Source: Arenicellales bacterium (GTDB taxonomy: Bacteria; Pseudomonadota; Gammaproteobacteria; Arenicellales; JAANXG01). From it: a DNA stretch of 34,914 bases. The notes under the pieces were generated by a model. It had not been told where the DNA came from, did no database searches, and worked only from the letters and a program-made list of their open reading frames with translations. This document shows positions 16,267-24,838 of this stretch, piece by piece. The first letter of the stretch is position 1; each line of letters begins with the position of its first letter. Made by a program: the position numbers and the translations under genes. Where the stretch lies: NCBI GenBank assembly GCA_030066885.1, contig JASJAT010000035.1, positions 1 to 34,914 on the forward strand, read 5' to 3'.

Positions 16267-16983
16267 ATGATTATCCTGTTCACGGACTTCGGTGCCGATG
16301 ATATTTACGTAGGGCAAGTTCATGCTGTCCTCGCCGAACAAGCCCCGGGTATCCCTGTAATCGATCTATTGCACACGGCACCTGCCTTTGATATCCGATG
16401 TGGTGGGTTCTTGCTCGATGCTCTGCAAAGAAGATTTCCATCAGGATCAATTTTTATAACCGTGGTCGATCCCGGCGTTGGGGGAGAAAGAGCACCTTTA
16501 GTGGTGAAAGCAGACGGTAAGTGGTTTGTTGCACCCGATAATGGTTTGTTAACGCGCGTGATTCAAAACGCGAACGAATACAGGGCAAGTAAAGTGTTGT
16601 GGCGCCCGAACACGATGTCCCAATCCTTCCATGGGCGCGACCTATTTGCTCCGGTGGCTGCCATGCTGGCCTCTGGTGGTCAGCCTGAACAAGAAGCATG
16701 TGAACCCACTATGTTGGATTGGCCAGAGCACCTGGATAGTGTTATCTACATCGACCACTTTGGCAACGCAATAACGGGTCGGTCCGGTGACTCCGTCCAC
16801 CAGAATCTGAAAGCAGTTGTGGGGGAAAGAGAACTATCCTATGCCCGTGTTTTCTGTGAACGCGAAAGGGGAGAATTGTTTTGGTATGTGAATTCGATTG
16901 GGCTGGTTGAGATTGCGGCGAATTGTGCCGATGCTGCGCGGCTCCTTAATCTCAAGGTTGGGGATGCCGTTGATTTCGTTTAA
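16267..16983 (+). CDS. SAM hydroxide adenosyltransferase (DUF62/SAM_HAT family)
   Basis: The 238-residue protein carries the family motifs in order: LFTDFG at 4-9, VVDPGVGG, APDNGLLT and FHGRDLFAPVAA. A C-terminal beta-barrel contains YIDHFGNAITG. Family members hydrolyse S-adenosylmethionine to adenosine and methionine, or are related to fluorinase and chlorinase; members with this ordinary motif set are hydrolases. It follows the oligopeptidase gene by 50 bp, across an AT-rich repeat. A role in SAM turnover is established for the family. A role with its neighbours is not evident. Confidence 0.9.
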   Translation: MIILFTDFGADDIYVGQVHAVLAEQAPGIPVIDLLHTAPAFDIRCGGFLLDALQRRFPSGSIFITVVDPGVGGERAPLVVKADGKWFVAPDNGLLTRVIQNANEYRASKVLWRPNTMSQSFHGRDLFAPVAAMLASGGQPEQEACEPTMLDWPEHLDSVIYIDHFGNAITGRSGDSVHQNLKAVVGERELSYARVFCERERGELFWYVNSIGLVEIAANCADAARLLNLKVGDAVDFV

Positions 16984-17055
16984 TCACACCGAATCATTCC
17001 CTTGTTGCACCCGGAAGAACAGAGCTTGAGCCTTCGTCATGCGTAATGAATTGTT

Positions 17056-17150
17056 CTCTCGCAAAGACGCAAAGCCCGCCAAGTAGGAAAATAAAATTGT
17101 TCTGTTATAAAAAACTTTGCGTGCTTAGCGTGTTGGCGAGAGTTTTTTTT
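17056..17150 (+). repeat. CTCTCGC...GCGAGAG stem-loop repeat with T-run, copy 1
   Basis: CTCTCGC (17056-17062) followed by AAAGACGCAAAGC is mirrored by CTTTGCGTGCTTAGCG and GCGAGAG (17136-17142), then eight T. A similar element in the same orientation lies at 28321-28410. Here it sits between the convergent SAM-transferase and glycosyltransferase genes and can act as a terminator for the former. Confidence 0.75.
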
Positions 17151-17182
17151 ACAAAGCATGGACCTAGTGAATAGTTACTAGA

Positions 17183-18274
17183 TTACGAGCTGCTCGCTAC
17201 ATGTTTGAGAATTACATCGACGGTCTGCTCGATTCCCGAAATCGCTGCCAATGACTGCTGGTCTGACAGCTCACTTTGTTGCAGGACTTTATCGACGTCT
17301 CGAATGAATGTGCCATTGTGCAAGCTGTTTAAAGTAAGTTTTCCGCAAGTGTTGTGTTGCTCTAGCCATTGGATTAGAAAGGATTCCTCAGGCCAGTCAG
17401 GGCGAGTTACATACAATATTGGTTTACCCATGGCCGTAGCTTCAACAAAGCTGCCGTAACCAGGTTTCCCAATAAGTAAATCACAGCTGGCAAGTAAATC
17501 TAAAAAAGGAATATCAAAGTCTTCGAAAACAACAACATTCGCCTGTGTAGTTTGCCATGAACGGGAAACGAGCCAGACATTGGAAGCGTCGGTTGGCCAG
17601 GTTACGGGTATTTGCATGTCATGACCTCCCATGGCCACTAATACCAACTTGGTCGAGTTCTTAATTCCCAGTCTATCGCACAACCAGTGTTTCAAATTAC
17701 GCCCCCTCGCAGCAATTGGGCCAACCGACCGAGTATTGCTCAGTTTTGGCATGGGCATGCTGGGCGCAGGTTTAAGAAACATATCGGCTGACTCGTATGC
17801 TGCCAGCATCTGCTCGTAGATGTGTGCATAACCCAGTGTTTGACTACAAAAGTATTCGTATATGTCCGCCCAGTTTAGAGGCGATAGCGCAATACTTGGA
17901 ATTCCCAGGTGGTTTGCAGCGGCCAGGCTGAGATAAGAGACGTTGGAAAGAAGCAGGTCACAATTTAAACGATTGAGCTTTTCTGCGTAATCGGCCATCC
18001 GTTTTAACCAGTGCTCATGCAACGACCGGTAGGCGCTAGCGGTGTCGTCGACCAAAACCGATAAGTCCTGGTCCATGTGCACGCCAAAATCCAGGGCACA
18101 GTGCTCATGATGAAAAGGCGCACTCACACGAGTTCGGAGGCGTGGCCGAGATAGCCCGCTGATCACAGTGAATTTAAAGTTGGGAGCCCTGCGATGCAGT
18201 TCGTTGAGTATTGGAGCGGATATGGATAAGTGTCCAAAGCCATGCCCGGAGATGGTAGCGACAATGTGGGACAA
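17183..18274 (-). CDS. GT-B fold glycosyltransferase
   Basis: The 363-residue protein has the GT-B two-domain layout. The N-terminal loop GHGFGHLSISAPILNEL resembles MurG/MGT-type enzymes. The donor-site region near the C-terminus reads LIGKPGYGSFVEATAMGKPILYV. No signal peptide or membrane segment is present. The start is TTG 18274, which gives MSHIVATISGHGFGH; no in-frame ATG lies between it and the lpdA stop 26 bp away. It therefore seems to be the last gene of the pyruvate dehydrogenase operon, an unusual position. Donor and acceptor are unknown. Confidence 0.82.
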   Translation of the reverse strand: MSHIVATISGHGFGHLSISAPILNELHRRAPNFKFTVISGLSRPRLRTRVSAPFHHEHCALDFGVHMDQDLSVLVDDTASAYRSLHEHWLKRMADYAEKLNRLNCDLLLSNVSYLSLAAANHLGIPSIALSPLNWADIYEYFCSQTLGYAHIYEQMLAAYESADMFLKPAPSMPMPKLSNTRSVGPIAARGRNLKHWLCDRLGIKNSTKLVLVAMGGHDMQIPVTWPTDASNVWLVSRSWQTTQANVVVFEDFDIPFLDLLASCDLLIGKPGYGSFVEATAMGKPILYVTRPDWPEESFLIQWLEQHNTCGKLTLNSLHNGTFIRDVDKVLQQSELSDQQSLAAISGIEQTVDVILKHVASSS

Positions 18275-18299
18275 CTGTGACGAATCTTACGTTCTAGGT

Positions 18300-20078
18300 C
18301 TATTTTCGCTTTGGAATATATAAGTCGGTGATCGTGCCCTCAAAAGCTTCAGCAGAAAACGCGATGGTCTCGGATAAAGTTGGATGTGGGTGAATGGTGA
18401 GACCGATGTCCTCAGCGTCGCAGTCCATTTCGATGGCCAGGGCGGCCTCCGCAACGAGATCACCGGCATGTGGTCCGACCATACCCGCGCCGATGATTTT
18501 ACGTGTACCGTTGTCAAACAACAGTTTTGTCATGCCCTCTTCCCGACCTAAGCCCAGAGCCCGACCGCTGGCGGCCCACGGGAACACGCCTTTACCAAAA
18601 TCCAATCCTTTGGACTTGGCCTCTTCTTCAGTTACGCCTACCCAGGCAACTTCGGGGTCCGTGTAAGCAACGTTGGGAATAACCCTCGCGTCGAAATGGC
18701 TTTTCATACCGGCACAGACTTCTGCCGCGATCTTGCCTTCATGAGTTGCCTTGTGCGCCAGCATGGGCTGGCCAACGATATCCCCAATGGCAAAGATATG
18801 TTCGACGTTGGTGCGTTGTTGGGAGTCTACTTTTATAAAACCTTGTGGATCGACATGTACACCCGCGTTTTCCGCACCAATTTCATGCCCATTAGGGGTT
18901 CGTCCCACCGCCACCAGGACATAGTCAAAATTGTCTTCGCCGGGCGCGTTTTCACCTTCGAACTCGACACGGACTGAGATGTCATGCGGTTCGATATGCG
19001 TAACCTTTGTTTGGAGAAAGATATTCTCGTATAGCTTGTTAATCCTTCTATGCAGAGGCTTGACCAGATCGGCGTCCACACCAGGTAATAAAGTCGGGGT
19101 GAGTTCTGCTACCGTAATGTCGCTACCGAGTTCGCTATATACGGTAGCCATTTCCAGGCCGATAATTCCACCCCCAATGATCAACATGCGACGGGGTATG
19201 TCTTTGAGCTCCAATGCACCAGTTGAATCTATGATACGGCGGTGCTCTGGAAATTCCGGCAGTTGGGTACTCTGCGAACCCGCAGCAATGATGGCCTGAT
19301 CGAAGCCGATGCTGAGTTCACCTCGTTCTGTATCCACGACCATATCATTGGGTCCAGCGAATCCCGCCCAACCCTGTATTACCTCAACCTTCCTTTGTTT
19401 GGCTAAGCCGGCAAGCCCTTTGGTCAGCTTTTCAACCACACCGCTCTTCCATTTTCGCAGCAAGTCGAGTTCGATTTCAGGTTGCCCGAAATAAACACCG
19501 TGCTTGGCCATTGCTTTAGTTTCCGCAATTACCGCCGCTGTATGCAACAATGCCTTGGATGGAATGCAACCCACGTTTAAACAAACTCCTCCCAGAGTGG
19601 GGTAGCGCTCAATTAGAACAGTCTTTTTGCCCAAATCTGCTGCCCTGAACGCTGCTGTATAGCCGCCTGGTCCCGAACCCAGCACCACGACCTCGGCGTG
19701 TTTGTCGGCGACGCCACGCCGTGAGGTAGATTGAATTTCCGGTACTTCTCTTTCAACATCAAAGTTTATTTCACCCTGCCCCGTATGCGTCGGCTCTCCG
19801 ACGATCGGTTCAGTGATGTCGCCTGCACTGGGGATCTCTTCAGTGTCAAGTGTTAGGATAGGCGTACCCTGAGATACCTTGTCCCCAACTTGCACCAGTA
19901 ATTGTTTAACCACCCCAGCCTCCGTTGCCGGCACATCCATTGTGGCCTTGTCACTTTCAAGTGTAATGAGTGGATCTTCTTTTTGTATCACGTCACCTTC
20001 AGCAATCAGGACTTCGATCACTTCGACGTCGGTAAAATCACCGATGTCGGGCACACTAATTTGGATTGTATTGGCCAA
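18300..20078 (-). CDS. lpdA: Dihydrolipoyl dehydrogenase (E3) with N-terminal lipoyl domain
   Basis: The 592-residue FAD enzyme reoxidises dihydrolipoamide of the pyruvate dehydrogenase complex with NAD. A lipoyl domain occupies residues 1-80, with K44 in ESDKATMDVP as the lipoylation site. After a linker, VVLGSGPGGYTAA begins the FAD domain. C166 and C171 in GGVCLNVGCIPSK form the redox disulfide. GGGIIGLEMA is the NAD site, and HPHPTLSET near the C-terminus holds the catalytic His-Glu pair. Ordinary E3 is about 475 residues; the lipoyl fusion is known in several proteobacteria. The start codon is TTG, preceded by AAGAG. It lies 59 bp after aceF. Confidence 0.95.
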   Translation of the reverse strand: MANTIQISVPDIGDFTDVEVIEVLIAEGDVIQKEDPLITLESDKATMDVPATEAGVVKQLLVQVGDKVSQGTPILTLDTEEIPSAGDITEPIVGEPTHTGQGEINFDVEREVPEIQSTSRRGVADKHAEVVVLGSGPGGYTAAFRAADLGKKTVLIERYPTLGGVCLNVGCIPSKALLHTAAVIAETKAMAKHGVYFGQPEIELDLLRKWKSGVVEKLTKGLAGLAKQRKVEVIQGWAGFAGPNDMVVDTERGELSIGFDQAIIAAGSQSTQLPEFPEHRRIIDSTGALELKDIPRRMLIIGGGIIGLEMATVYSELGSDITVAELTPTLLPGVDADLVKPLHRRINKLYENIFLQTKVTHIEPHDISVRVEFEGENAPGEDNFDYVLVAVGRTPNGHEIGAENAGVHVDPQGFIKVDSQQRTNVEHIFAIGDIVGQPMLAHKATHEGKIAAEVCAGMKSHFDARVIPNVAYTDPEVAWVGVTEEEAKSKGLDFGKGVFPWAASGRALGLGREEGMTKLLFDNGTRKIIGAGMVGPHAGDLVAEAALAIEMDCDAEDIGLTIHPHPTLSETIAFSAEAFEGTITDLYIPKRK

Positions 20079-20137
20079 AGGTATATCTCTTAAGTTATGG
20101 GCGCGGCAGAAGCAGCCCTTGGTTTTTATTTTTAAAG

Positions 20138-22039
20138 TTACAGAAGCAGGTGTCGAACGTCCGCCAACACTTTGGCGAGAAAGGACGTAAATCTAGCCGC
20201 CTCGGCACCGTCAATGACTCGATGGTCATAAGACAAAGACAACGGTAAGATCAGGCGCGGAACAAATTCACCGTTGCTGTAGACTGGCTTCATGCTGGAA
20301 CGGGACACACCCAAGATGGCGACTTCGGGTGCGTTGACGATCGGGGTAAACGCGGTACCTCCAATCCCGCCCAAGCTGGAAATGGTGAACGAAGCGCCTT
20401 GCAGGTCCTTTGGAGATAACTTTTTCTCTCTTGCCCGCTTACTGATGTCGTTTAATTCGCCAGCCAGATCCCGTATGGTTTTTCGATCTACGTCTCTAAC
20501 CACAGGGACGACCAGACCATCCTCGGTATCCACTGCAATGCCCAGGTGATAGTATCTCTTTAGTATCAAGTTCTCCCCGCCTTTTGCTATGGAAGCGTTG
20601 AAGTTGGGAAATTGCTTCAACGCGACAACGCAGGCTTTCATCACGAACGACAACATGGTAATCCGAGCTCCACCCTTGGTCTCTTGCTCCTTCTTCAGAT
20701 CTTGTCTGAATTCTTCCAATTCCGTGATATCCGCTTCGTCATGTTGGGTGACATGGGGAACGTTTAACCAGGCGCGGGAGAGGTTGGTTGCAGTCAATTT
20801 TTTGATGCGACTCAACGGCCGAGTTTCGATCTCACCAAACTGAGCAAAGTCGATATCAGGCATTTCGGGTATACCGGCACCGGGCGCGACTTGTTCTTTG
20901 GTATCGACAGGTGCGGGTTCGGTCAGTGCCTTCTTAACCCACTGTTGAACGTCTTCTTTCAATATGCGTCCTTTTGGACCGCTACCGTTAACCCGAGTCA
21001 AATCAACGCCAAGCTCACGGGCAAATTTTCTAACCCCCGGGCTGGCGTGCGGGAGAGTCTCTTGTGTAGTTTGCGGAGACTCCGGTAGGGTCGGAGGCCT
21101 AGGCGTGATGTCGGTGACATTGAATTCGTTTGCTTCCTGCTTATTCGGCGACACTGCCTCCGGTTTTATACTGGCAACTGGCGTGGGTTCGGGCTGGGGC
21201 GGGATGGGTGACAAGTTCTCCGATTCTGCCGGAGCTTCTTGTTCTACAGTAACGGCCAGTTCCGTCTCTTCTGGTATAAGTTCCACCGGCGGTTCACTTC
21301 GGCGTTCGAGTATAGCCGGAGAATCGCCGGCTTCGAGGCGGAGATTAGCGATGGCGTCGCCCTCGGAGATCTTATCTCCGACTCGCGTGAGCACATCAAC
21401 TATTGTGCCGGTCATGGGAGAGGGCACGTCCATGGTCGCTTTGTCGCTTTCCAGCGTGATCAACGGATCTTCCATTTTGATCTGATCACCTTCGGCTATA
21501 TGAACTTCGATGACATCTACTTCTTCGAAGTCACCAATGTCCGGCACACTGATGGTTATGATGTCCAAGGCGTCGTCACCCATTGAGGGCTCTGGCGTGT
21601 ATTCCTCGGTTTCAGCGCCTTCGGCAACCGTCGCTGCTGGGTAAGCCTTTGCTTCGTCCTCGAGGTTCGGCTGCATAATAACCGGCTCTACTGCGCGCTC
21701 CGCATCCAGAGTGGGTTCGATATTCAAGGTGGGTTCAGCGTCCAAAACCGGTTCTCTGTCTTCGATCGTAATCGAATCTGCCTCATTCGGATCTTCGACC
21801 TCTGTTTCCAGGAGCAGAATCGAGGAGCCTTTGGTCACCCGGTCCCCGACCTGTACGATGACCTCTTGCACCTTGCCAGTTAACGGCGACGGGACATCCA
21901 TGGCACCCTGTTCGCTCTGGACAGTAATAAGCGGCGAGTTAACCTCGACCTTTTCACCTTCCTCAACCAAGACTTCGATGACAGGAACGCTCCTGAAATG
22001 GCCGATGTCCGGGACTTCGATCTCTTTGTAGCTTAACAC
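20138..22039 (-). CDS. aceF: Dihydrolipoamide acetyltransferase (E2), first lipoyl site lost
   Basis: The 633-residue E2 core protein transfers acetyl groups to CoA. It has two lipoyl domains (about residues 4-80 and 160-235), an E3/E1-binding domain with ASPGVRKFARELGVDLTRVNGSGPKGRI, and a catalytic domain ending with SYDHRVIDGAEAARF. The second lipoyl domain has the normal ESDKATMDVP with K200. The first reads QSEQGAMDVP, with Q44 (codon CAG at 21908-21910 complement) where the lipoyl-lysine should be, so it cannot be lipoylated. The linker after it is rich in EPTLD-like repeats. The start is GTG with GAGGA eight bases upstream, 14 bp after aceE. Confidence 0.95.
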   Translation of the reverse strand: MLSYKEIEVPDIGHFRSVPVIEVLVEEGEKVEVNSPLITVQSEQGAMDVPSPLTGKVQEVIVQVGDRVTKGSSILLLETEVEDPNEADSITIEDREPVLDAEPTLNIEPTLDAERAVEPVIMQPNLEDEAKAYPAATVAEGAETEEYTPEPSMGDDALDIITISVPDIGDFEEVDVIEVHIAEGDQIKMEDPLITLESDKATMDVPSPMTGTIVDVLTRVGDKISEGDAIANLRLEAGDSPAILERRSEPPVELIPEETELAVTVEQEAPAESENLSPIPPQPEPTPVASIKPEAVSPNKQEANEFNVTDITPRPPTLPESPQTTQETLPHASPGVRKFARELGVDLTRVNGSGPKGRILKEDVQQWVKKALTEPAPVDTKEQVAPGAGIPEMPDIDFAQFGEIETRPLSRIKKLTATNLSRAWLNVPHVTQHDEADITELEEFRQDLKKEQETKGGARITMLSFVMKACVVALKQFPNFNASIAKGGENLILKRYYHLGIAVDTEDGLVVPVVRDVDRKTIRDLAGELNDISKRAREKKLSPKDLQGASFTISSLGGIGGTAFTPIVNAPEVAILGVSRSSMKPVYSNGEFVPRLILPLSLSYDHRVIDGAEAARFTSFLAKVLADVRHLLL

Positions 22040-22053
22040 TCAGTCTGTCCTCT

Positions 22054-24783
22054 TTACGCTATAGCTGGATTCGTTTTATCGGCGTCGATACCAAACTGTT
22101 TGATTGCCTCTGCAACTTTGGTTGACGGGATTTCGCCTTCATCGGCCAGCGCTTTCAACGCGGCCACTGTTATATGGTATCGATCCACCTCAAAATGACT
22201 GCGCAAATTACTGCGCCGGTCACTACGCCCAAAACCATCGGTGCCCAACGTGGTGTAGAGTGTGGGCACGAATTGACGGATCTGGTCGGCAAAAGACTGC
22301 ATATAGTCGGTAGCTGCGACAACCGGTCCCGGTCGGCTCGACAAGCATTGTTCAACGTGACACTTTCTGGGGGGACTCTCCGGGTGAAGCCGGTTCCAGC
22401 GCTCCACATCCAGACCTTCACGGCTAAGTTCATTGAAACTGGTTATACTCCACACATCGGAGAAAACGCCAAACTCGTGTTTTAATATTTCTGCTGCGCG
22501 TTCTACTTCACGCAGTATGCTGCCACTTCCCAACAACTGAACACACGGCGTATCGGGTTCTATGTTGGCCTTTGTACCGTCGTGCAACAAATACATTCCC
22601 TTGATGATTCCCTCTTCGGCTCCCCGCGGAAGGGCGGGATGGGGGTAGTTTTCATTCATCACCGTGATGTAGTAGTAGACATTGCGTTGCTCCACGTACA
22701 TCTGGTTAAGACCGTGGTGAACAATGACTGCGAGTTCATGTGCATAGGTTGGGTCGTAAGAAACACAGTTGGGTATAGTAGAGGCCAGGATATGGCTGTG
22801 CCCGTCTTGGTGTTGCAACCCCTCTCCGGCCAGCGTCGTTCGACCCGATGTCCCACCCAAAAGAAAACCTCTTACTTGTGAGTCTCCCGCAGCCCAGGCG
22901 AGATCCCCGACTCTCTGGAATCCGAACATAGAGTAGAAGATGTAGAACGGAATCATGTTCACGCCGTGGTTGGCATAAGCAGTACCTGCAGCGATCCATG
23001 AAGAAAACGCGCCTGCCTCGTTAATGCCCTCCTGTAGCACCTGCCCCTTTTGGTCTTCACGGTAATACATGAGTTGATCCGCATCCTCGGGTTTGTACAA
23101 CTGCCCCACTGATGAGTAGATTCCCAATTGCCTGAACAGTCCTTCCATGCCAAAGGTCCGCGACTCGTCGGGTACGATTGGAACTACGTATTTACCAATT
23201 TGTTTATCCCGGGTCAGGGTGGTCAAAATGCGCACAAACGCCATCGTAGTCGATATCTCGCGGTCGCCTGTTCCGTCCAACTGTGTTTTAAACGCTTCTA
23301 AGCCCGGCACAGGCAGAGGTTCGGCTTTCGTTGTCCTAATTGGAAGGTATCCACCAAGCGATTCTCTTCTTGCCTTAAGGTACTCTATCTCCGGGCTATC
23401 TTCAGGTGGCCGGTAGTAGGGCAGTTGTTCTAATTGTTCATCCACTATTGGAATTTTGAAACGATCGCGAAATTGCTTGAGCGAATCTACATCCATTTTT
23501 TTCTGTTGATGCGTAATATTCTGTCCCTCGCCGGCGTCACCCATGCCGTAACCTTTTACTGTTTTGGCCAGGATCACCGTCGGCTGACCTACGTGTTCTA
23601 CTGCCATTGCGTAGGCTGCGTATATCTTGTGTGGGTCGTGGCCGCCGCGGTTCAAACGCCATATGTCCCGGTCAGTCATGTTGGCTACCATTGCCTTTAG
23701 TTCCGGGTATTTCCCAAAGAAATACTCACGGGTATACGCACCGCCTTTGGCCTTAAACGACTGGTATTCCCCGTCTACCGCTTCCTCCATGCGTCTGGCC
23801 AGTAGCCCCTTGGTGTCGCGCATGAGTAGAGGATCCCAGTAAGAACCCCAAATCACCTTGATGACATTCCAGCCTGCGCCTCGAAACTCGCTCTCCAGTT
23901 CCTGGATGATTTTGCTGTTGCCACGAACCGGTCCATCCAGCCTTTGCAGATTGCAGTTAATGACAAAGATCAGATTGTCCAGCTTTTCACGACCCGCCAT
24001 TCCGATCGCCCCCATGGATTCCGGCTCGTCCATTTCACCGTCACCACAGAAGCACCAGACCTTACGTTTATCTGCACTGACTAGGCCACGATTGTGCAGA
24101 TAGTGCATAAATCGTGCCTGGTAGATAGCCATTATCGGGCCCAGACCCATCGACACGGTTGGAAACTGCCAGAACGTTGGCATCAACCAGGGGTGTGGAT
24201 AGGAAGACAATCCCGGTGTACCTGCCTCTTGGCGGAACAGGTCCAGATCATCTTCGCTTAACCGGCCCTCAAGAAAAGCGCGGGCGTAAATGCCGGGTGC
24301 GGAATGTCCCTGGATATACACCAAGTCACCGCCATGATCTTTGGTCGGGGCATGCCAGAAATGGTTGAAACCAACATCATAAAGGGTGGCGGCAGAGGCA
24401 AAACTAGCGATATGGCCACCCAGCTCGGTAGTTTTGCGATTTGCGCGGAGTACCATCGCTAGCGCGTTCCAACGAATCAGCGAGCGAATCCGCCATTCTA
24501 TGGCGGGCTCTCCCGGGATCGGCTTTTCCAGGGCCGCGGGTATGGTGTTTAAATAAGCGGTGGTGAGTTTGTATGGGAGATAAGCCCCGGAACGTCGAGC
24601 CTTGTCAATTAACTTCTCTAATAAATAGTGTGCCCGACCCGTACCCTCCTTTTTGATAACCGCGTCTAAGGCATCGATCCATTCCTGGGTCTCTTCAGCG
24701 TCGCTGTCTTTAAGGTTTTGCGACAGCTGCGTTTCCTGAATTTCCTCGGCATCGACACCTTTGAGTTTATCGGCGGGTTGCAT
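22054..24783 (-). CDS. aceE: Pyruvate dehydrogenase E1, homodimeric type
   Basis: The 909-residue thiamine-diphosphate enzyme decarboxylates pyruvate and reductively acetylates lipoyl groups of E2. Visible signatures are GHIASFASAATLYDVGFNHF, YIQGHSAPGIYARAFLEGRL, the ThDP-binding FCGDGEMDEPES...NCNLQRLDG, and FYIFYSMFGFQRVGD. Length agrees with the 887-residue Escherichia coli enzyme, with a slightly longer N-terminus. AAGGAG lies directly before the ATG. It opens the aceE-aceF-lpdA run and follows maeB by 55 bp, where no clear terminator is visible. No PdhR gene is adjacent. Confidence 0.97.
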   Translation of the reverse strand: MQPADKLKGVDAEEIQETQLSQNLKDSDAEETQEWIDALDAVIKKEGTGRAHYLLEKLIDKARRSGAYLPYKLTTAYLNTIPAALEKPIPGEPAIEWRIRSLIRWNALAMVLRANRKTTELGGHIASFASAATLYDVGFNHFWHAPTKDHGGDLVYIQGHSAPGIYARAFLEGRLSEDDLDLFRQEAGTPGLSSYPHPWLMPTFWQFPTVSMGLGPIMAIYQARFMHYLHNRGLVSADKRKVWCFCGDGEMDEPESMGAIGMAGREKLDNLIFVINCNLQRLDGPVRGNSKIIQELESEFRGAGWNVIKVIWGSYWDPLLMRDTKGLLARRMEEAVDGEYQSFKAKGGAYTREYFFGKYPELKAMVANMTDRDIWRLNRGGHDPHKIYAAYAMAVEHVGQPTVILAKTVKGYGMGDAGEGQNITHQQKKMDVDSLKQFRDRFKIPIVDEQLEQLPYYRPPEDSPEIEYLKARRESLGGYLPIRTTKAEPLPVPGLEAFKTQLDGTGDREISTTMAFVRILTTLTRDKQIGKYVVPIVPDESRTFGMEGLFRQLGIYSSVGQLYKPEDADQLMYYREDQKGQVLQEGINEAGAFSSWIAAGTAYANHGVNMIPFYIFYSMFGFQRVGDLAWAAGDSQVRGFLLGGTSGRTTLAGEGLQHQDGHSHILASTIPNCVSYDPTYAHELAVIVHHGLNQMYVEQRNVYYYITVMNENYPHPALPRGAEEGIIKGMYLLHDGTKANIEPDTPCVQLLGSGSILREVERAAEILKHEFGVFSDVWSITSFNELSREGLDVERWNRLHPESPPRKCHVEQCLSSRPGPVVAATDYMQSFADQIRQFVPTLYTTLGTDGFGRSDRRSNLRSHFEVDRYHITVAALKALADEGEIPSTKVAEAIKQFGIDADKTNPAIA

Positions 24784-24838
24784 ATTGGTCTCCTTACAAC
24801 GCTAACACGTTGAACTTTTTCACTAATATACCACGAGT

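Noticed and set aside
20964-21485. 173-residue ORF opposite aceF
   Set aside because: It is antisense to the well-recognised lipoyl-domain gene and its Ser-rich content mirrors the Pro/Glu-rich linker codons.
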